DNA of 26,755 bases from contig CAYOFK010000014.1 in the NCBI GenBank assembly GCA_964403185.1, positions 1 through 26,755 on the forward strand. The letters run 5' to 3'. A program made the translations under genes and the position numbers. Below the pieces are notes generated by a model that was not told the DNA's origin, ran no database searches, and saw only the letters and a program-made list of their open reading frames with translations. Source of the stretch: CAYOFK01 sp964403185 (GTDB lineage: Bacteria; Bacteroidota; Bacteroidia; Bacteroidales; VadinHA17). Every line of letters begins with the position of its first letter. Position 1 is the first letter of the stretch. Positions 16,141 to 23,262 of the stretch are shown piece by piece.

Positions 16141-16222
16141 TCTGACCACTGAGTTTTGGAATGTGTGCAGGCAACAGGGGTCCAAAATTCAAGTAAAAAG
16201 CTGTGCGGGGCTGTCGCAAAAG
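16141..16222 (+). repeat. Shared extragenic module (inverse copy in the asnA/pyrD gap)
   Basis: TCTGACCACT, a 9-nt spacer and AATGTGTGCAGGC (16141-16172) match the reverse complement of 8622-8653 with the same spacing. Then GGGGCTGTCGCAAAAG (16207-16222) matches 15 of 16 bases of the minus-strand end of the MITE-like element at 8270-8285. Both copies lie just beyond gene 3' ends in convergent gaps. Confidence 0.6.
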
Positions 16223-16343
16223 AATGTTCAGTTGTCGTTTCGGCTGAAGTGGATAATTTTGCCTTGCATAAAGAAAAAAATATCATGAAATATTAGTAAC
16301 ACAATTTAATAATTACCACACTAGCAGGCGGTTGAACTCATCC

Positions 16344-16374
16344 GGGACACCGGTATTTTAATGGTAAGATCATA
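16344..16374 (+). pseudogene. Remnant duplicate of the SDR 3' end
   Basis: This 31-nt stretch differs from 16066-16096 (the SDR codons for GHRYFNGKI) at four positions and in frame would read GHRYFNGKIIHE then a stop. Nothing SDR-like is legible directly upstream. It overlaps the last codons of the RDD gene on the other strand. It is either a remnant of a second SDR or a short local duplication. Confidence 0.5.
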
Positions 16375-16813
16375 CATGAATGACTCTTGTACCTGCAATA
16401 CGGTCTCCACACCGTGCTCTCTCTTTCGAAGTCAATATTAATAAGATACCCAGGATATTGAGTGCAGGAAGCCCGTCAATTATCCGCAACACGTTCCGTA
16501 AAAATCCCTTAATCAGACCAGGCTTCCCTTCCCCTACACGCACCACTCTAAGTCCGGCGATCCATTTGCCAAAGGTGAAACCAATCAGGCCCTCAAGGAA
16601 CACGAAGTAAAGGAATATTACCACAAGAAAAACGATGCACAAAGGATCCGTAATGAATAAGCCATAGTTCCAGCGATGGTCGGTTGCGCTCATTAGCCAG
16701 GTCCCCTTTACCAGCCTCGTAATTGGAAAGAAAACCGCGCAGAACAACAAGAAATCGATGAACAAAGCCAGGAAACGCGGCCAAAGACCTGCAAAATGAG
16801 TGTTATCTTTCAT
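16370..16813 (-). CDS. RDD family membrane protein
   Basis: A 147-residue integral membrane protein with the RDD signature. The motif GLWPRFLALFIDFLLF near the N-terminus supplies the conserved R and D, followed by hydrophobic segments at about 11-35, 60-85 and 120-137, and the late family motifs FGKWIAGLRVV and RCGDRIAGTRVI. RDD proteins are small inner-membrane proteins of unclear role, some linked to ion or osmolyte exchange. I start at ATG 16813 (MKDNTHFAGLWPRF); the frame runs further upstream into the 41-bp direct repeat but gains no conserved sequence. The HEPN gene ends 56 bp upstream, so this gene is now probably read through from the HEPN/MNT promoter. Confidence 0.82.
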   Translation of the reverse strand: MKDNTHFAGLWPRFLALFIDFLLFCAVFFPITRLVKGTWLMSATDHRWNYGLFITDPLCIVFLVVIFLYFVFLEGLIGFTFGKWIAGLRVVRVGEGKPGLIKGFLRNVLRIIDGLPALNILGILLILTSKERARCGDRIAGTRVIHV

Positions 16814-16817
16814 ACAG

Positions 16818-16858
16818 AACATATATTCTACTGCCAATAGCGGCATTACACCAAATAT
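16818..16858. repeat. 41-bp direct repeat, left copy
   Basis: Forty of 41 bases match 17661-17701 (the only change is A/G at 16830/17673). This copy forms the leader of the RDD gene. On the minus strand it carries AATATTTG, a -7 element spoiled at its first base, and no -33 TTG at the right distance. Confidence 0.9.
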
Positions 16859-16869
16859 TCGTTTGTTAT

Positions 16870-17262
16870 TCAAGACACTATATGACGCTTGATTTCTTCG
16901 ATGAATTCCTGTGTTACGACAATCAGAGGCTCTACAGTTACTTCATCATAGTCGAAAAGATCACCATAATCCCCTTTTTGCCGGAGGTCAAACAGCTTGG
17001 AGAAGTGCTTACCAAACCTCTTTTCAATAATTCCTGTTTTGATGAAGTTCAAACCGAACTGAGTGCGACATCCATCATGAGTGGTGGATTTAAGGTCTTT
17101 TGAAAGGAGTAGAGCGATGACCGCATAATAACTAGCATAATAGAGCCTGTTCACAACCGAATTCCACCGCCCGTTTTTTGCTAGCAACTCTGCATCGGCA
17201 AAGGATTCATCTGCTTTTTGCAGTCTGTAGTTTATGTAATCTTGCCGATTTTCAATTGTCAT
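16870..17262 (-). CDS. HEPN domain protein, partner of a minimal nucleotidyltransferase
   Basis: A 130-residue all-helical HEPN protein. The recognisable core is RLYYASYYAVIALLLSKD (about residues 39-56), followed by a DG-x-RTQFGLNF segment and RQKGDYGDLFDYDEVTVE, the pattern of the COG1895-type HEPN proteins found beside MNT genes. It contains no R-x4-6-H motif, the usual RNase signature of toxic HEPN domains; the closest is R-x3-H in RFGKH. Its ATG overlaps the stop of the nucleotidyltransferase gene by 4 nt (ATGA). Pairs like this act as toxin-antitoxin or substrate-binding/nucleotidyl-transfer modules. Which member is toxic here is not readable. The pair lies between 41-bp direct repeats, indicating insertion. 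Confidence 0.85.
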   Translation of the reverse strand: MTIENRQDYINYRLQKADESFADAELLAKNGRWNSVVNRLYYASYYAVIALLLSKDLKSTTHDGCRTQFGLNFIKTGIIEKRFGKHFSKLFDLRQKGDYGDLFDYDEVTVEPLIVVTQEFIEEIKRHIVS

Positions 17263-17573
17263 AGACGAATTCCATCCAATTTAACATTTTGGTAAAGTGG
17301 CGAGAATTTAAGACTAGAATTCCACTGATTCTTTGAGTAAATGAATGTTGAAATAATCTGTCCCGTATCTAATTCAATATCATATAGCTCGTCGCGGAAC
17401 TTATCTTCAATCTCGTTCGTGACTTTATCAGATTCAACCAAGATTAAAATGTCCCAATCAGAATCAGGTATTTCTTCACCACGTGCTCTAGACCCAAATA
17501 AAAACGCTTCTGCATTTGGGTCCTTGCTATGGATAGCTTCTTTTATCCTGGATATGATGATGTTAGAATTCAT
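17259..17573 (-). CDS. Minimal nucleotidyltransferase (MNT) domain protein
   Basis: A 104-residue polymerase-beta-superfamily nucleotidyltransferase. The signature GSRARGEEIPDSDWDILI gives G27-S28-x10-D39-x-D41, the metal-binding GSx10DxD motif, so the protein looks catalytically competent. A third acidic residue is expected in the following strand (DIELDTGQI). MntA-type proteins transfer AMP to their HEPN partner and so neutralise it; other pairs of this type have unknown targets. It is first in the two-gene module and overlaps the HEPN gene by 4 nt. A good Bacteroidota promoter lies about 120 bp upstream within and beside the right-hand copy of the 41-bp repeat. Confidence 0.88.
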   Translation of the reverse strand: MNSNIIISRIKEAIHSKDPNAEAFLFGSRARGEEIPDSDWDILILVESDKVTNEIEDKFRDELYDIELDTGQIISTFIYSKNQWNSSLKFSPLYQNVKLDGIRL

Positions 17574-17660
17574 GATAAACCTCTATGCAAAGATAGGCAA
17601 TATAATCATTTGACTTAATCGGATCATTGTATCTATAACTGCCTGTCTCTTGAATTGCAT

Positions 17661-17701
17661 AACATATATTCTGCTGCCAATAGCGGCATTACACCAAATA
17701 T
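17661..17701. repeat. 41-bp direct repeat, right copy
   Basis: This is the partner of 16818-16858, 843 bp away. Here the repeat is joined to an intact promoter, which marks it as the junction with the ancestral upstream DNA. Confidence 0.9.
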
Positions 17702-17726
17702 ACAGAGTATTATCCAGTCGGGCAAA
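17695..17726 (-). promoter_or_regulatory. Promoter of the MNT/HEPN module
   Basis: On the minus strand TTTG (17723-17726), a 20-nt spacer and TATATTTG (17695-17702) make the best Bacteroidota promoter in the window. The -7 element straddles the end of the 41-bp repeat. Transcription would begin near 17688, run through the repeat copy as leader and enter the MNT gene at 17573. Confidence 0.65.
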
Positions 17727-17740
17727 AAATATCGTCCTTG

Positions 17741-17848
17741 CCTTTATGTGGCAGAAAGAAGCGTTTCTTCGAAACGCAATCGACTTGAAAAGTCGATCTA
17801 CATTAACATCCCGGAATTGGAACCCGCCTGCAAGGTGGGCACCAGTTT
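17741..17848 (+). repeat. Three-hairpin extragenic repeat, copy B
   Basis: Three successive hairpins: GCGTTTC-TTC-GAAACGC, ATCGACTT-GAA-AAGTCGAT and CCCGCC-TGCAA-GGTGGG (one G-T pair). It is the better-preserved partner of 15221-15328. Confidence 0.75.
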
Positions 17849-17900
17849 TTCACTGCGCCATGCTCCTTGCTCCATGCCCTGCGCCCTCTGCCCTGCGCTC
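17849..17900. repeat. Degenerate C-rich simple repeat before the buk stop
   Basis: The tract cycles imperfectly through units such as CTGCGCC, TGCTCC and CTGCCC and ends exactly at the buk stop codon. It has no coding role that I can see. Confidence 0.5.
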
Positions 17901-18974
17901 TCAATACACCTTACACTCCACTTCCCCCAGCACTGCGGCAAGGGCATTTTCAGCCAGGGCTTTCATCTCATCCTCACCGGGATACACTACGATCCTCGCA
18001 ATATGGGCAACCATGGTTTTGATATAATCCACCACAGCCATATTGTGTGCAACACCACCGGTTAGCAAAATAGCATCCACCTGCCCTTTCAGCACCGCGC
18101 TCAGAGCGCCTATTTCCCTGGCAACCTGATATGCCATGGCATCCTGGATCAGTTTTGCCTGTTTGTCTCCCTGCATAGCCCTGACACCAATAGTGTAGGC
18201 ATCATTGGAACCAAAGTAGGCCACATATCCACCTTTACCGGTAATCATTTGCAACACCTCCTCCTGAGCGTATTCGCCTGAAAAACAGAGTTTTGCAAGG
18301 TCGCCTACCGGCAGTGTACCCGATCGTTCCGGACCAAAGGGCCCTTCCCCGTTCAGTCCCTGGTTAACATCAATGACCTTTCCTTTTTGATGCGCCCCTA
18401 CGGAAATACCACCACCCATATGGACCACAATAAGATTCATTTCCTCATAAGCCCTGCCGGTAAGTCTGGCATGATTCCGGGCGATCATCTTCTGATTGAG
18501 AGCGTGAAAAATTGAGATTCGTTGAAACCTGGGGTGTCCGGCGATCCTGGCCACATCCTGCATTTCATCAACAGTGGTTGGATTGGCAATAAATGCACGT
18601 GCGTTTGGCAATCCCGAGGCAATATCATGTGCAATGAGCGCTCCCAGATTGGATGCATGTTCGCCGTATTTCGCTGTGGAAAGGTCTTCCAGGAGGGCCT
18701 TGTTGATTTCATACACCCCACTTTCGATGGGTTTGGTAATCCCGCCCCGCCCAATGACCGCCGACAGATCGTCAATAACAACCGCTTCTTTTTTGAGTTC
18801 ATATAAAATGATCTCCTTTCGGTAATTGTACTGATCAGTTACTCTTTTAAATTTTGCCAGTTCTTTAATATCGTGACGGATGGTTTTCAGAAAACGTGGT
18901 TTTGTATTTCTGAACACGGCCACTTTTGTGGAAGTAGAACCGGGATTTATGGCAAGGATCCTGTGAACTATCAT
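17901..18974 (-). CDS. buk: Butyrate kinase
   Basis: A 357-residue acetokinase-family enzyme that converts butyryl phosphate (or branched acyl phosphates) and ADP to the free acid and ATP. Visible motifs are the first phosphate loop LAINPGSTSTKVAVF, AVIGRGG, the family segment VVHMGGGISVGAH, and ILLTGGVAHN near the C-terminus. The length fits Buk (about 355) and not acetate kinase (about 400). It is cytosolic and the last gene of the five-gene leftward operon, 62 bp after ptb, its functional partner. Substrate range may include isobutyrate and isovalerate from amino-acid fermentation, as for some Buk enzymes; that is inferred. Confidence 0.95.
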   Translation of the reverse strand: MIVHRILAINPGSTSTKVAVFRNTKPRFLKTIRHDIKELAKFKRVTDQYNYRKEIILYELKKEAVVIDDLSAVIGRGGITKPIESGVYEINKALLEDLSTAKYGEHASNLGALIAHDIASGLPNARAFIANPTTVDEMQDVARIAGHPRFQRISIFHALNQKMIARNHARLTGRAYEEMNLIVVHMGGGISVGAHQKGKVIDVNQGLNGEGPFGPERSGTLPVGDLAKLCFSGEYAQEEVLQMITGKGGYVAYFGSNDAYTIGVRAMQGDKQAKLIQDAMAYQVAREIGALSAVLKGQVDAILLTGGVAHNMAVVDYIKTMVAHIARIVVYPGEDEMKALAENALAAVLGEVECKVY

Positions 18975-19036
18975 GTATTACCGGTTGATGGCACCAGTGA
19001 CAAGTCAAAAGTGGTATTATCTTGATTTTCCGACAT

Positions 19037-19954
19037 CTATGAGAAATACATAGCCAGCAATGCCGCCAGGGCTATTGAATACAGTTTTGTTTTTGCGCTG
19101 TCTCCCCTTGATGACAATATGGCCGGCACCTTCGCCCCTGCCACTACTGCTGCGAGTTCACCCCCTGACAATTTTGTATGTGATTTGTAGAACACATTTC
19201 CTGATTCAATATTCGGAAATAAAATACAATCAGCATTTCCTGCCACCGGTGAGTGTATGTTTTTTATCTCTGCACTTTCCTTATCAACAGCCACATCCAG
19301 CGCCATGGGCCCGTCAACAAATGCCCCTTTTATCTGACCACGATCCGCCATTTTTGAAAGGATGGCCGCATCAATACAGGATTGCATTTTTGGTAATACC
19401 TGATCGGTTGCTGCCAGTACTGCCAACCGTGGTTTCGTGATACCGAGGGCATGAGCTGTATGGATCAGGTAATTGGCAATAGCTATTTTCTCCTTCAGTT
19501 CAGGTTGCGGTATGATGGCCACATCCCCGGCGATCAGCAGCTTCGGATAATGCTCCGGTTCAATAACCGATACATGACTCAGGATTGCTCCTTCAGGCAC
19601 AAGGCCATATTCTTTATTCAACAAGGCCTTCATATATTTATCGGTACTCACCAGTCCTTTCATGATCAGATCCCCTGTTCCATTGTTGATCAACTGCAGA
19701 GATGTCCCGGCCACTTGTGTCTCATCCGGTTCATTAACGATACTGAAGGCGTTATGGTCGATTTTATCCTCCTGACAAATCTGTATGATCTTCTTTTCAT
19801 CGCCCACAAGTATGCCTTCGATGATACCCAATTCAACAGCTTTATTTACAGCTTCAACAGTGTGCCGGTCGTTTGCCTGCATTACCACCATTCGTTTTTT
19901 GCTCTTTTGCTTAAGAGCGGTCAGCATATCATCCAGTTTTTTGATCTCGTTCAT
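19037..19954 (-). CDS. ptb: Phosphate butyryltransferase
   Basis: A 305-residue phosphotransacylase of the PTA/PTB family that exchanges CoA of butyryl-CoA for phosphate. Family features are the N-terminal KKRMVVMQANDRHTVEAVNK, GDLIMKGLVSTDKYMKALLN, the LLIAGDVAIIPQPELKEK segment, the aspartate-rich VDGPMALDVAVDKESA and the terminal ILSSRGDSAKTKLYSIALA. The pairing with buk directly downstream, and the separate pta in the same operon, argue for butyryl- or branched-acyl-CoA as substrate. The start codon overlaps the ackA stop (ATGA), so the two are translationally coupled. Confidence 0.93.
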   Translation of the reverse strand: MNEIKKLDDMLTALKQKSKKRMVVMQANDRHTVEAVNKAVELGIIEGILVGDEKKIIQICQEDKIDHNAFSIVNEPDETQVAGTSLQLINNGTGDLIMKGLVSTDKYMKALLNKEYGLVPEGAILSHVSVIEPEHYPKLLIAGDVAIIPQPELKEKIAIANYLIHTAHALGITKPRLAVLAATDQVLPKMQSCIDAAILSKMADRGQIKGAFVDGPMALDVAVDKESAEIKNIHSPVAGNADCILFPNIESGNVFYKSHTKLSGGELAAVVAGAKVPAILSSRGDSAKTKLYSIALAALLAMYFS

Positions 19955-21174
19955 AGTTTAGGATTATTAATACCATTCTGAACAATTCTCATGGTATCCC
20001 GGGCAATGACCAATTCTTCATTAGTGGGGACTACCAGAATCTTAACTCTGGAACCGGCATGACTGATATCTGCTTCTTTCCCACGTACCCGGTTTTTTTT
20101 ACCGTCTATCTGAATGCCAAAATAATCCATCCCTGTACACACTTCTTTTCGCACAATGGCAGAGTTTTCACCCACACCACCCGTAAAGACCAAAAGATCC
20201 AGGCCATTCATTGCTGCGGTATAGGCGCCTATATATTTCTTAATTCTGTATACATACATCTCCATAGCCAGCCGGGCCCGCTCTTCACCGGCTTCAGAGG
20301 CCTCCTCAATCTCCCGCATATCTGAAGAAACTCCCGACACTCCAAGCATGCCGCTAAATTTATTAATGAGGGTATTTGCTGTGGTGATCCCGATCTCTTC
20401 TTTCCTCATAATGTAAGTAAGCACTCCCAGGTCGAGGTCGCCCGACCTGGTTCCCATGATCAATCCCTCCACCGGTGTCAGTCCCATGGTAGTGTCAACA
20501 GACCGGCCCCCGTCCAGCGCGGCCATGGAGGCGCCATTTCCAAGGTGGCAGGTGATGATTTTTTTCGAAGCACAATCTTCTTTTATCATAGCACATGCGC
20601 GTTGTGAGACAAAGTAGTGACTGGTGCCATGGAATCCATACCTTCTGATTGAATATTTTTTATACAACGAATACGGGATGGCATACATGAATGAACGCTG
20701 TGGCATGGTTTGATGAAAGGCCGTATCGAAAACCCCGATCTGGGGAACCTCCGGCAACAGTTCCTGCATGGCATAGATCCCTTTAAGGTTTGGCGGGTTG
20801 TGCAGTGGGGCCAGATCGATGCACTCCTTCATTTTACTTATTACATCTTCGTTGATCAGCACACTGGAGTGAAAAGTTTCACCGCCATGAACCACCCGGT
20901 GTCCAATGGCGTCAATGTCGTCAAAGCTCGTAATGGAACCATGTTTTTCACTACTCAAAATACCAAGGATGTATTCTATTCCCATCTGATGATCGATGAT
21001 ATCGCCCTCAAGTATTACCCTGTCCCCATCTTCTCTTTCATTTTTAATAAAGGATCCGTGCAATCCGATTTTTTCAACCACCCCCCTGGCATGCACTTTG
21101 CTTTCAGGCATGTCAATGAGTTGGTACTTTATTGTAGAACTGCCACAATTCAATACAATGATCTTCATTTTCAC
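19951..21174 (-). CDS. ackA: Acetate kinase
   Basis: A 407-residue acetate kinase that makes acetate and ATP from acetyl phosphate. All hallmarks are present: IIVLNCGSSTIKYQL, the substrate-site GHRVVHGGE, the catalytic region with FDTAFHQTMP, YGFHGTSH, ITCHLGNGAS, the MGTRSGDLD loop with the catalytic arginine, LVFTGGVGENS, and VVPTNEELVIARD at the end. An ATG two codons in (21168) is an equally possible start. The gene lies 8 bp after the hydroxyacyl-CoA dehydrogenase gene and overlaps ptb by 4 nt. The matching phosphotransacetylase opens the operon. Confidence 0.97.
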   Translation of the reverse strand: MKMKIIVLNCGSSTIKYQLIDMPESKVHARGVVEKIGLHGSFIKNEREDGDRVILEGDIIDHQMGIEYILGILSSEKHGSITSFDDIDAIGHRVVHGGETFHSSVLINEDVISKMKECIDLAPLHNPPNLKGIYAMQELLPEVPQIGVFDTAFHQTMPQRSFMYAIPYSLYKKYSIRRYGFHGTSHYFVSQRACAMIKEDCASKKIITCHLGNGASMAALDGGRSVDTTMGLTPVEGLIMGTRSGDLDLGVLTYIMRKEEIGITTANTLINKFSGMLGVSGVSSDMREIEEASEAGEERARLAMEMYVYRIKKYIGAYTAAMNGLDLLVFTGGVGENSAIVRKEVCTGMDYFGIQIDGKKNRVRGKEADISHAGSRVKILVVPTNEELVIARDTMRIVQNGINNPKL

Positions 21175-21182
21175 ATTCCTTT

Positions 21183-22145
21183 CTATTTAAATTCCGGGCA
21201 ATGAATGGTCTCACCAACAACGATTCCCTTTTCATACTTGTAAAAACCGGCGCCCGTCTTTTTCCCGATATGGCCTGCTCTGGCCAGCCTTTTCAAAATC
21301 GGATTCGGTTTAAACCTGGTATCCCCAAACTCCTGGTAAAGGTTATCCATCCAGCGTATCACCTTATCCAAACCGATGCTGTCCGCCATATACAGCGGGC
21401 CAAACTGCATGCCAAAGCCCAGACTCATGGTTTCATCAACATTGGTTGCAGAAGCTACACCCTCCATCAGTATTTCACAGGCTTCATTGATCAGGGATAC
21501 AATGAGCCTGGTGCTAATATTGCCGGGAGTTTCTATCAGTGAGATCACCTTTTTATCAAGCATCCTGGCGAATTTAATAACAAAATCAAAGGCTTGTTCC
21601 GATGTACGAAGGCCCTTTACAACCTCCACGATGCGAACCCTGGAAGCAGGTGATAGAAAATGCAGGCCCACGGCTCTTTCAGGATGCTCAAGAACAGAAG
21701 CCAGATCTGAAATGATGATGGTTGATGTATTGGAAGTGATGACCGTATCCTCCGAAACCACAGATTCCACCTTGCGGAAAATGTCCTTTCGGAATTCGAT
21801 GCTGGTTCCGGGTTTTGTAGAATTGATGGACTCAATGATCAGATCACACTCGCTGATATCATGATACTCCGTTGTTCCCCGGATCCTGGTCAATATGGCC
21901 TTTTTTTCACCAACGGTAAGGCCCCATTTATCAATAATGTCATCCAGGTGTTGATTCAGTTCAAGGAACACCTCAGTGACCCGTTCCTCTGACACGTCCA
22001 CAAAGATCACTTCAATGCCATGCCGGCTGACCACCTGGGCGATCTCCTGTCCCATGGTCCCGCATCCGATGATCCCGATCTTCTTCAGTGAACCTTTCTT
22101 CCTGACCCGCTGACTCAATGCATAATCTTCCAATACTTCACCCAT
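21183..22145 (-). CDS. 3-hydroxyacyl-CoA dehydrogenase (3-hydroxybutyryl-CoA dehydrogenase-like)
   Basis: A 320-residue NAD-binding protein of the 3HCDH family, with an extra 20 or so N-terminal residues before the Rossmann motif KKIGIIGCGTMGQEIA. The serine motif SNTSTI, the catalytic histidine in GLHFLSP and the glutamate in RIVEVV are present. The usual asparagine in PGFxxNR is replaced: here the segment reads PGNISTRL, with threonine at that position. The C-terminal dimerisation domain contains MQFGPLYMADSIGLD and HIGKKTGAGFYKY. A normal member would interconvert 3-hydroxybutyryl-CoA and acetoacetyl-CoA. No thiolase, crotonase or acyl-CoA dehydrogenase gene is in the window. Its place between pta and ackA suggests that it serves short acyl-CoA metabolism; activity with the altered residue is uncertain. 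Confidence 0.86.
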   Translation of the reverse strand: MGEVLEDYALSQRVRKKGSLKKIGIIGCGTMGQEIAQVVSRHGIEVIFVDVSEERVTEVFLELNQHLDDIIDKWGLTVGEKKAILTRIRGTTEYHDISECDLIIESINSTKPGTSIEFRKDIFRKVESVVSEDTVITSNTSTIIISDLASVLEHPERAVGLHFLSPASRVRIVEVVKGLRTSEQAFDFVIKFARMLDKKVISLIETPGNISTRLIVSLINEACEILMEGVASATNVDETMSLGFGMQFGPLYMADSIGLDKVIRWMDNLYQEFGDTRFKPNPILKRLARAGHIGKKTGAGFYKYEKGIVVGETIHCPEFK

Positions 22146-22195
22146 ATCGTATCTATATTTAAATTATTGACACTTTCTTCCGGTTCATCAATGCT

Positions 22196-23194
22196 TCAAC
22201 CTGCAGCCTGATTCGCAGTGACTGCCACCATGTTCACCAGGTCATCCACAGAGCAGCCTCTTGACATATCGTTTATGGGAGCAGCCATGCCCTGAAGAAC
22301 CGGTCCCAGGGCAACAGCATGTGCCAGGCGTTCCACCAGTTTATAGGCACTGTTCCCTGCTTCCAGGCTTGGAAAGATCAGCACGTTTGCCCGTCCTGCT
22401 ATCGCACTGCCGGGCGCTTTCTTCTGACCAATGGCTTGTATCAATGCGGCATCGGCTTGCAACTCTCCATCCACCAGCAGGCCAGGATCCATTTCCCGTG
22501 CAATCCTGGTTGCTTCCACTACCTTATCAACGCGTTCATGACTGGCACTCCCTTTGGTTGAAAAGCTCAACATTGCAATTCTCGGTTCAAATCCCGCAAT
22601 GGAACGTGCGGTCTGTCCGGAAGCGATGGCAATCTCGGCCAGTTCACGGGCATCAGGATCAGGATTGACGGCACAATCAGCAAATATGATCATGCCGTTT
22701 TCGCCAAAGCCTGCATCTTTCAGAATCATAATAAACGCTCCGGAAACTACCGATAAACCGGCTTGTGTTTTTACATACTGAAAAGCCGGTCGTAAGACAT
22801 CGCCGGTTGCATTTTCAGCGCCGGCCACCTCCCCATCCGCATCACCATTTTTTATCATTAACACTCCCAGATACAAAGGATCCTCAATGAGTGTGGCGGC
22901 TTCGGCTTCCGTAAGTCCTTTGGACTTTCTGATCTCCAGCATTAATTTGATATAGTCCTTTTTTTTGGGATGATCAGCAGGATCGATGATGGGGATACCG
23001 GACAGGTTTGTTAAACCCAGCCTTTCGATCTCCCGGTTTATCCTGTCCGGATCACCCAGGAGAATTGGTCTGGCGATTTTATCACGGATCAGAATATCTG
23101 CTGCACACAGGGTCCGTTCCCCGTCCCCTTCCGGAAGCACGATCCGCTTGTTTTCCCGTTTGGCTTTTTCCCTGATCCTGCTAATTAAATCCAT
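22196..23194 (-). CDS. pta: Phosphate acetyltransferase
   Basis: A 332-residue single-domain phosphotransacetylase (the short form without the regulatory N-terminal domains of the enterobacterial enzyme) that converts acetyl-CoA and phosphate to acetyl phosphate. Seen motifs include RIVLPEGDGERTLCAADIL, GDADGEVAGAENATGDVLRP, IIFADCAVNPDPDARELAEIA, MLSFSTKGSASHERVDKV, VDGELQADAALI and NVLIFPSLEAGNSAYKLVERL. It is the promoter-proximal gene of the operon pta, hydroxyacyl-CoA dehydrogenase, ackA, ptb, buk, and is divergent from the D-lactate-dehydrogenase-type gene across 249 bp. Confidence 0.96.
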   Translation of the reverse strand: MDLISRIREKAKRENKRIVLPEGDGERTLCAADILIRDKIARPILLGDPDRINREIERLGLTNLSGIPIIDPADHPKKKDYIKLMLEIRKSKGLTEAEAATLIEDPLYLGVLMIKNGDADGEVAGAENATGDVLRPAFQYVKTQAGLSVVSGAFIMILKDAGFGENGMIIFADCAVNPDPDARELAEIAIASGQTARSIAGFEPRIAMLSFSTKGSASHERVDKVVEATRIAREMDPGLLVDGELQADAALIQAIGQKKAPGSAIAGRANVLIFPSLEAGNSAYKLVERLAHAVALGPVLQGMAAPINDMSRGCSVDDLVNMVAVTANQAAG

Positions 23195-23262
23195 TATAAA
23201 TCAACCATTTGGTTTTCGTTTAAAATTAGGCATAAAACTCACACAAAGGTGCCATTTTTCAA

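Larger units (their letters stand above)
17574..17900. other. Intergenic region between the MNT gene and buk
   Basis: These 327 bp contain the right copy of the 41-bp direct repeat, a promoter facing the MNT gene, copy B of the three-hairpin repeat and a degenerate C-rich tract of TGCTCC/TGCCC-like units that runs up to the buk stop. I see no gene. Confidence 0.7.
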
